Below are positions 5,237-9,880 of a DNA stretch of 9,880 nt, piece after piece. The notes below the pieces were generated by a model. The model made no database searches and was not told where the DNA came from. It saw nothing but the letters and a program-made list of their open reading frames with translations. The stretch is taken from assembly GCA_945874095.1 (NCBI GenBank), contig CAMCFM010000118.1, positions 1 through 9,880 on the forward strand. The letters are read 5' to 3'. The translations under genes were made by a program, and so were the position numbers. The DNA comes from Candidatus Kuenenia stuttgartensis (GTDB lineage: Bacteria; Planctomycetota; Planctomycetia; Isosphaerales; Isosphaeraceae). Within the stretch, counting starts at the first letter, position 1. The number at the start of each line of letters is the position of its first letter.

Positions 5237-7900
5237 ATGAGTCGTTCACATTCACTTTTCCGTGCCTGTTTTCTGGGCATGGCAGGGTTGGTCTGGGCCA
5301 CGGTGCCCGCTCAGATAAATGCCCAGGACTTTGCCAAAACGCTCGGCCAGGTGGCAGTGATGGAGGCAGGCCGAATCAAGCCTCTGGACACTGTGGCACG
5401 CCATGAAGTCAAGCAGATTTTTGGTCGCGAGACGATCAAGCTGACAGGCCCTGATGGGACTGTCACAAAATGGGGCCCTGTGGCCGCATTTATCGACTGG
5501 CAAATGCCTAACCGTGACGACTTTTGGGATAACCAGCCGTTTATTCTGACCGAGTTTGTACCGCTCAAGGAAAAGCTTCTGGCTGAGTCGATTCGCGAAG
5601 CCTTAAAGGCCGCTGCCGCCGATGCCTCGACAGACGCTGCCGCCAAGTCGGCCCTGGAAACGCTCGTCAAAGACGAAATCATCACACACGACTCACTTAA
5701 AAATCTACTCGCGACAGCGAAACTTCCCGCAGCCCATCAAACTGTTTTGGAATCATACTCAAAGAAGCTTGATGTTGGCTCCAAATGGATGACTCCAAAG
5801 GACTTGGAATCTTCTAAGGTGATGGTCGACGGTCGTAGCCTTGAGTTCAAAGACTGGTTCCGGAATCTGGTGGGCAAAAAGAACGGTGGGGGCATGGGTG
5901 GAACGCCGACCAAGCTCTCCGAAGTGGAAAATCGGGCGTATGAGACCGGTGGCCGGTTGGTTCACTATACAGGGATTCGAGATCGTACAGGTTTGGGCAG
6001 AAGCCCGATTTATACGGTCATGCCACGTCCATCGTCGGAAGCCTATCTGAAGTTCACCTCTCAGGCCCTGAAAAAAGCGATTGATGGTCAGGAAACGGCC
6101 ATGACACCTTTAGAGCGTGATGCTGCCGAGGCGCTTGATCGTTATTTCGAGGACATTCCGAAGTCGGATAGGGCCATGCCGGGAACCAAGCCCGACTTCG
6201 ACAAGAAGTACAGCATTTGGCTCTCTGGCAAGTCTCCGTGGATCCCGCTCAACACCATCATGGAAACCGACGACGCGGAACTGGCATCTGCCGGATTTGC
6301 AGCCGACAAGGCCAAGACCATGCGTGAAGCCTTCCGCAAGATGGAAGCTGAGGCACAGGAGAGCAAGACGGGCGAGATCAGTAACTCTACGGCACTGGCT
6401 TTCTCAACCGCCGCCCGTCAACTCGGCGAAGGTGTCGGAGTGTATCCATCCGTTGCAAGCCTGGCCCGTGAAACCCACTTCAATAGCTTTGCACCGTTCT
6501 TTCAAGCCCCGACCATCTACGGCGCAGGACTTTTCTTCCTGCTCTTCTGCCTGGTTTTCACAGGTATTGGCGAGAAGTCGGGTGGCCTCTTTGCAAAACT
6601 TGGCAAAGCGACTTATCTGGTTGGTATGGCAGCATTTATCGGTGGGATTCTACTTGAAATCTATGGATTCTACCTGCGGATCATGATCTCAGGCTGGGCA
6701 CCCGTAACTAACATGTACGAAACCGTGATCTGGGTTGCCCTTGTCACTGCCGTTCTGGGGCTGGCTCTGGAGCTGATCTATCGCAAGATTTATGCAGCCA
6801 CTGCCGCAACAGGTGTTGCATTGATGGCCACATTGCTGGCGGCCAACGTCTCATTGCTCGACCCTGAGATTCGCAGCCTGCAACCGGTCCTTCGGTCCAA
6901 CTACTGGCTGACGATCCACGTTTTGACGATCGTTTCAAGCTATGCCGCATTTGCGCTGGCACTCGGACTTGGACTTCTTGCCACAGGTTATTACCTGACA
7001 GCCACTTACCGACGATCCCCGGGCTTCGCTCAACTGATTGCACCTGCACTGGCAGGCCTCCCAATCGGGTTGTTCGGATACCTGGCAGTGACAGGCAAAG
7101 CTGGCGAATTCGTGACCTCTGAAACCGGTTATTACATATCGTTCTTGACGGCCCTTGCAGGAATGATGCTGGTTGTGGCATCGGTGTCGTCGATTTTGGG
7201 AGAGTTGATCGCCCGAGCCTTGTTCCGCTCCTATGAAGCTGCAGGCGTGGTCAATATGGCGGTGGAATTTGAGGAAGATTCAGCCGAGGCTGAATCGCTG
7301 CAATCTGCTCAGTCTGAAGGACTTAAGCAGGCTAACGCAGCTGGAACGACGGCTGTGATGGAACCACCTTCCAAGGTGGTGAAATCAAAGGCTGCGAATT
7401 TGGTGGATCAGATCCGGAAGTCATCGACGCAGGCTATGGAACCTACATCGCCGCGTGAGCGTTCGATGATGAACACGGCGGCCAAAATCAAGCCACTTTC
7501 CACATTCATTTACAGGGCCATGCAGGTCGGAGTTCTGCTGGTGGCTGCTGGAACGATTCTGGGCGGAGTTTGGGCTGACTATTCGTGGGGCCGATTCTGG
7601 GGATGGGATCCAAAGGAAGTCTGGGCCTTGATCGTACTGCTGGTCTATCTGGTGCCTCTGCACGGCCGATTCGCAGGCTGGGTGAACACGTTCGGGCTGG
7701 TGGCATCTTCGGTCGTCTGCTTCATGAGCGTGATGATGGCCTGGTATGGCGTGAACTTTGTGCTTGGGGTCGGTCTTCACAGCTATGGATTTGTCGAAGG
7801 CGGCAGTCAGGGCGTGGTGATGACCGCGATTGCAGCCGTCTGTGCTGTGGTAGGCGGAGCTTGGTGGAGACGTCACCTGGGCCAGAAATTGGTCGGCTGA
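5237..7900 (+). CDS. ccsA: CcsA-type cytochrome c synthetase subunit with large extracytoplasmic N-terminal domain
   Basis: This is the CcsA partner of ResB, a heme-handling protein that presents heme at the outer membrane face for attachment to apocytochrome c. From ATG 5237 it has 887 residues; the frame is open from 5192. A signal-like N-terminus (about 1-29) precedes an extracytoplasmic domain (about 30-425) beginning with GRIKPLDT (45-52), a motif I associate with large CcsA proteins of Bacteroidetes and Planctomycetes. About eleven membrane helices follow. Key residues are NMYE (492-495), external His561 (YWLTIH), the WWD motif WGRFWGWDPKEVW (784-796), transmembrane His809 and external His848 (GLHSYGF). 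The predicted topology puts His561, the WWD motif and His848 all outside, as required. Typical CcsA proteins are about 300-400 residues. The excess comes from the N-terminal domain plus an extra hairpin and charged linker between His561 and the WWD motif. The gene is coupled to resB and ends before a strong terminator. Confidence 0.93.
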   Translation: MSRSHSLFRACFLGMAGLVWATVPAQINAQDFAKTLGQVAVMEAGRIKPLDTVARHEVKQIFGRETIKLTGPDGTVTKWGPVAAFIDWQMPNRDDFWDNQPFILTEFVPLKEKLLAESIREALKAAAADASTDAAAKSALETLVKDEIITHDSLKNLLATAKLPAAHQTVLESYSKKLDVGSKWMTPKDLESSKVMVDGRSLEFKDWFRNLVGKKNGGGMGGTPTKLSEVENRAYETGGRLVHYTGIRDRTGLGRSPIYTVMPRPSSEAYLKFTSQALKKAIDGQETAMTPLERDAAEALDRYFEDIPKSDRAMPGTKPDFDKKYSIWLSGKSPWIPLNTIMETDDAELASAGFAADKAKTMREAFRKMEAEAQESKTGEISNSTALAFSTAARQLGEGVGVYPSVASLARETHFNSFAPFFQAPTIYGAGLFFLLFCLVFTGIGEKSGGLFAKLGKATYLVGMAAFIGGILLEIYGFYLRIMISGWAPVTNMYETVIWVALVTAVLGLALELIYRKIYAATAATGVALMATLLAANVSLLDPEIRSLQPVLRSNYWLTIHVLTIVSSYAAFALALGLGLLATGYYLTATYRRSPGFAQLIAPALAGLPIGLFGYLAVTGKAGEFVTSETGYYISFLTALAGMMLVVASVSSILGELIARALFRSYEAAGVVNMAVEFEEDSAEAESLQSAQSEGLKQANAAGTTAVMEPPSKVVKSKAANLVDQIRKSSTQAMEPTSPRERSMMNTAAKIKPLSTFIYRAMQVGVLLVAAGTILGGVWADYSWGRFWGWDPKEVWALIVLLVYLVPLHGRFAGWVNTFGLVASSVVCFMSVMMAWYGVNFVLGVGLHSYGFVEGGSQGVVMTAIAAVCAVVGGAWWRRHLGQKLVG

Positions 7901-7930
7901 TTTCGAAAAAGAACATTTATAGATTTGGAC

Positions 7931-7968
7931 ATATCAGGGATAAATTCGATTTATCCCTGATATTTTTT
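7931..7968 (+). terminator. intrinsic terminator of the resB-ccsA operon
   Basis: A perfect 15-bp inverted repeat (7931-7945 with 7949-7963) with a TCG loop is followed by a T run ending at 7968. It starts 30 bases after the ccsA stop. On the minus strand no T run follows the hairpin, so it should act mainly on the plus strand although it also lies 18 bases past the end of the convergent DUF1990 gene. Confidence 0.92.
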
Positions 7969-7981
7969 GTGCGTTTTGATT

Positions 7982-8569
7982 TCAGGATTTTTTAAGATTC
8001 ATAACAGATTTGAGCAACGCATTGGTCGATTCTCTACCAAATCGCTTTTGCGTGAGTCGAACAATCGGATACCCAAGTCTCACAAGAAAATGCCTTGGTT
8101 TTGAAAATGCCAGTATGTCAAACCAGACACTGTTATCCTCATGATTCCATTCAATCAAAAAACGCTCTTCTCCGATTGCCGCATGGTCTGGCAAGGTTCC
8201 GTAAGCGAATCCAAATCGGCTGACGGGGCCTGATTCATCGACTACATAAATGATTTGGCAGGCGTTGATCCAAACCAATCCAATCGCACGAGCAACAACT
8301 GCGACAGATTCTCCCACCTGAATCGGGACTTGAGAGGGTTGAACCTTAACCCAGCCGAGCTTAAACTGATCCCAATTCTTCAGACTTTCTACAGCAAGTC
8401 GGTAAATCTGCTCACCTTCACCAAGTTTGATACGTGTCGAGTCAACCACAAAGTCAGCAGGTGGAGTATGGGAGGAGTATCCTACGGAATCGTAAGAGAA
8501 TCCAAGTTTTCCTTGCTGCAAGAGGAATTCCCGTATCAAATCATCGGATGGAGCTCGTAACCGGAGCAT
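7982..8569 (-). CDS. DUF1990 (UPF0548) family protein
   Basis: From ATG 8569 the protein has 195 residues, the usual family size. It carries the DUF1990 pattern: MLRLRAPSDD at the start, FSYDSVGY (24-31), RIKLGEGEQIYRLAVESLKNW (46-66), VVDESG with RFGFAYGTLPDHAAIGEERF (118-137), and AFSKPRHFLVRLGYPIVRLTQ (154-174). The function is unknown and no enzyme activity is established for the family, as far as I know. There is no signal peptide or membrane helix, so it is probably cytoplasmic. The frame is open further, to a TTG at 8623, but ATG 8569 has GAGGA 4 bases upstream and matches the family's N-terminus, so I chose it. It is convergent with ccsA and divergent from the SDR gene. The family match is from memory of conserved motifs. 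Confidence 0.85.
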   Translation of the reverse strand: MLRLRAPSDDLIREFLLQQGKLGFSYDSVGYSSHTPPADFVVDSTRIKLGEGEQIYRLAVESLKNWDQFKLGWVKVQPSQVPIQVGESVAVVARAIGLVWINACQIIYVVDESGPVSRFGFAYGTLPDHAAIGEERFLIEWNHEDNSVWFDILAFSKPRHFLVRLGYPIVRLTQKRFGRESTNALLKSVMNLKKS

Positions 8570-8573
8570 GAAT

Positions 8574-8578
8574 TCCTC
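8574..8578 (-). promoter_or_regulatory. ribosome binding site deciding the DUF1990 start
   Basis: On the minus strand GAGGA lies 4 bases before ATG 8569. The alternative upstream TTG at 8623 would add 18 residues that do not resemble the family. Confidence 0.6.
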
Positions 8579-8627
8579 AATCTTCCAGGCAATGCCCAGA
8601 TTATTATTCTCTGGCAATCGCAATCAC

Positions 8628-8638
8628 TATATTATAGT
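8628..8638. promoter_or_regulatory. shared, palindromic TATA-like core between divergent genes
   Basis: The sequence CTATATTATAG (8627-8637) has inverted arms CTATA and TATAG around one base. Read on the minus strand it contains a consensus TATAAT (8636 down to 8631) about 60 bases before the DUF1990 ATG. On the plus strand it contains TATATT (8628-8633) and TATAGT (8633-8638), 45 or more bases before the SDR ATG. No good -35 is seen for either direction, so the call rests on the -10-like cores and their position. Confidence 0.4.
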
Positions 8639-8672
8639 AGGCATAAGGCAACTGGAATCTCCACGGTGAAGT

Positions 8673-8677
8673 GAGGT
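8673..8677 (+). promoter_or_regulatory. ribosome binding site of the SDR gene
   Basis: GAGGT ends 5 bases before ATG 8683, a normal Shine-Dalgarno spacing that confirms this start. Confidence 0.65.
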
Positions 8678-8682
8678 AGACG

Positions 8683-9618
8683 ATGGAGCCAATCGAATCA
8701 ATCGACCACAGTCAATCGAAATTGCAGGCTGTTTTATTAACAGGAGTAAGTGGTTATGTCGGTGGTCGGCTCTTGAAATTACTTGAAAAAGAACCCGTGG
8801 TTTTAAGGTGCCTTGCTCGCAATACGGCGAAGATAAAAGATTTGGTGGAAAAATCCACAGAGGTGGTTCAGGGCGATGTGATGGACCGGCCATCGCTTGA
8901 GAAAGCGATGCAAGGTGTTCATACAGCATATTATCTGATCCACATGATGTCGGGCTCGAAAGATTTCGAGAAGCAGGACAGGCAAGCTGCGATCAACTTT
9001 GCAGAAGCCGCTAAAAACGCCGGTGTCAAGCGTATCATTTACCTCGGTGGTCTGGGCGACGACAATACAGAAGGGCTTTCACCTCACTTGAGGAGTCGCC
9101 ATGAAGTCGGCAAGATTTTCCTCGATTCTGGCGTAGAGACCATCGAATTTCGTGCCTCACTGGTCATCGGAGAAGGCAGCATCTCGTTTGACCTTGTAAA
9201 GACTCTCACTGATCGGTTGCCGGTCATGCTCTGCCCACGATGGCTGACGACCCCCACTCAGCCTATCGCTGTCGACGATGTCCTGTCTTACCTCATGGCA
9301 GCAAAAGATTTACCACCAGGCCCAAGTCAGATTTTCGAGATCGGATCTGAGGACGTCACCACTTATGGCGGAATTATCCGTGAATACGCTCGCCAGAAAG
9401 GACTCAGACGCTGGCTGATTTATGTCCCTGTCCTCACGCCTTATCTTTCAAGCCTTTGGCTGACACTCGTCAAACGATCGAGTTTTGAAGTCGGCCGACA
9501 CCTGATTGAAGGGCTCAAAAATCCTACAGTAGTACAGGATCACCGTGCTTTAAAAGTCTTCCCAATTCATCCGATGAGCTTGAAAGAAGCGATTGCCATG
9601 ACTATCGCCCGATCCTGA
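8683..9618 (+). CDS. YbjT-like NAD(P)-binding SDR-family protein without a DUF2867 domain
   Basis: The 311-residue protein is an atypical short-chain dehydrogenase/reductase. The nucleotide site TGVSGYVGGRL (20-30) fits TGxxGxxG, and an Arg at 46 (CLAR) suggests preference for NADP. GDVMD (64-68) matches the family's post-strand acidic position. YYLIHMM (83-89), YLGGLGDD (120-127), SPHLRSRHEVG (133-143), FRASLVIGEGSISF (156-169) and LPVMLCPRW (179-187) are the hallmarks of the YbjT-like group. The canonical Tyr-x-x-x-Lys catalytic pair is not evident; S/H/R-type residues around 133-140 occupy that area, so catalysis is uncertain. YbjT of E. coli and many relatives carry a C-terminal DUF2867 domain, which is missing here; the protein ends where that domain would begin. 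It is probably a cytoplasmic NAD(P)H-binding reductase or epimerase of unknown substrate. It is divergent from the DUF1990 gene and may share control with it. Confidence 0.85.
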   Translation: MEPIESIDHSQSKLQAVLLTGVSGYVGGRLLKLLEKEPVVLRCLARNTAKIKDLVEKSTEVVQGDVMDRPSLEKAMQGVHTAYYLIHMMSGSKDFEKQDRQAAINFAEAAKNAGVKRIIYLGGLGDDNTEGLSPHLRSRHEVGKIFLDSGVETIEFRASLVIGEGSISFDLVKTLTDRLPVMLCPRWLTTPTQPIAVDDVLSYLMAAKDLPPGPSQIFEIGSEDVTTYGGIIREYARQKGLRRWLIYVPVLTPYLSSLWLTLVKRSSFEVGRHLIEGLKNPTVVQDHRALKVFPIHPMSLKEAIAMTIARS

Positions 9619-9880
9619 AATCCGATGGAAAACCCGTCGATTGGCACCAGAAAAACTCTCCGTTTAGATCCATTTGTGTGATCAAGTGGGATAACCTCTA
9701 CAGGCCCGATTCTCTTCAGCCTGCTCATTTTAATTTCATAACGGTGTTGTGCCCAACCCGATGAAACGTTACAAAAGGATAAACAATTTTTGGACTACGG
9801 GTTCAATAACCTGCCTTGAGCGAGAGGCTCTCAAAGATGTTTCGAAATATCACGACTCAGAGCCATCACGCTAAAAGCCA
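9619..9880. other. right-end non-coding stretch
   Basis: No supported gene lies here. A 37-codon frame (9761-9874) and an ATG at 9837 that stays open for 14 codons to the edge are the only forward candidates. An imperfect TTGAG/CTCAA inverted repeat at 9817-9835 has no T run and is not a convincing terminator for the SDR gene. The ATG at 9837 has GAGAGG about 9 bases upstream and could be the start of a gene beyond the window, but 14 residues are too few to judge. Confidence 0.4.

Noticed and set aside
6117..6686. Plus-strand frame of 189 codons inside ccsA
   Set aside because: It is Arg/Ser/Pro-rich and low in complexity, as expected for an out-of-frame reading; the ccsA frame is fully supported here.
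6744..7181. Minus-strand frame of 145 codons opposite ccsA
   Set aside because: Composition is that of a shadow frame, there is no start-site signal, and ccsA membrane helices are encoded on the other strand.
7421..7876. Minus-strand frame of 151 codons opposite the ccsA 3' end
   Set aside because: It is His/Ser/Arg-rich with no motif and lies opposite the highly conserved WWD and His region.
9817..9835. Inverted repeat TTGAG/CTCAA as a terminator of the SDR gene
   Set aside because: The stem is only 5 bp, no T run follows, and it is about 200 bases past the stop.
9761..9874. Small plus-strand frame of 37 codons
   Set aside because: There is no good ribosome binding site and no similarity I recognise; chance is the simplest explanation.
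1..9880. CRISPR array, insertion sequence, toxin-antitoxin pair or phage-defence cassette
   Set aside because: No regularly spaced repeats, transposase motifs, terminal inverted repeats or defence-type domains were seen on either strand.

Overview
The window looks like a chromosomal segment from a member of the Planctomycetes. This is an inference from gene content and protein style, not a marker-based assignment. It rests on a separate ResB followed by a CcsA with a large extracytoplasmic N-terminal domain, a DUF3754 protein, a Gfo/Idh-type protein beside a GT-C-type membrane protein, and moderate GC. No mobile element, CRISPR array, tRNA or rRNA was recognised.

Layout. (1) Positions 1-1471, minus strand: a Gfo/Idh/MocA-fold oxidoreductase-like gene (482-1471), followed 32 bases downstream by the 5' part of a multi-membrane glycosyltransferase-like gene that runs off the left edge (1-449). 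(2) Positions 1545-2921, plus strand: a DUF3754 (TMEM143-like) membrane protein, divergent from the first pair across 73 bases that hold a good sigma70-like promoter. (3) Positions 3111-7900, plus strand: a two-gene system II (Ccs) cytochrome c maturation operon, resB then ccsA, closed by a perfect 15-bp intrinsic terminator at 7931-7968. (4) Positions 7982-8569, minus strand: a DUF1990 (UPF0548) protein convergent with ccsA. (5) Positions 8683-9618, plus strand: a YbjT-like NAD(P)-binding SDR protein, divergent from DUF1990 across a short region with a palindromic TATA-like core. (6) Positions 9619-9880: no gene that I can support.

How the genes work together. ResB and CcsA together form the heme exporter and cytochrome c synthetase of system II. 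All four histidines expected for the heme path (two transmembrane, two external) and the tryptophan-rich WWD motif can be located, so the complex looks functional. CcsA is unusual in having about 150 extra residues (a membrane hairpin and a charged linker) between the first external histidine and the WWD motif. The other genes look like ordinary chromosomal neighbours of poorly known function. I see no clear evidence of a wholly new system. The best leads are the CcsA insertion, the Gfo/Idh protein without its usual EKP lysine, and the divergent DUF1990 / DUF2867-less SDR pair.
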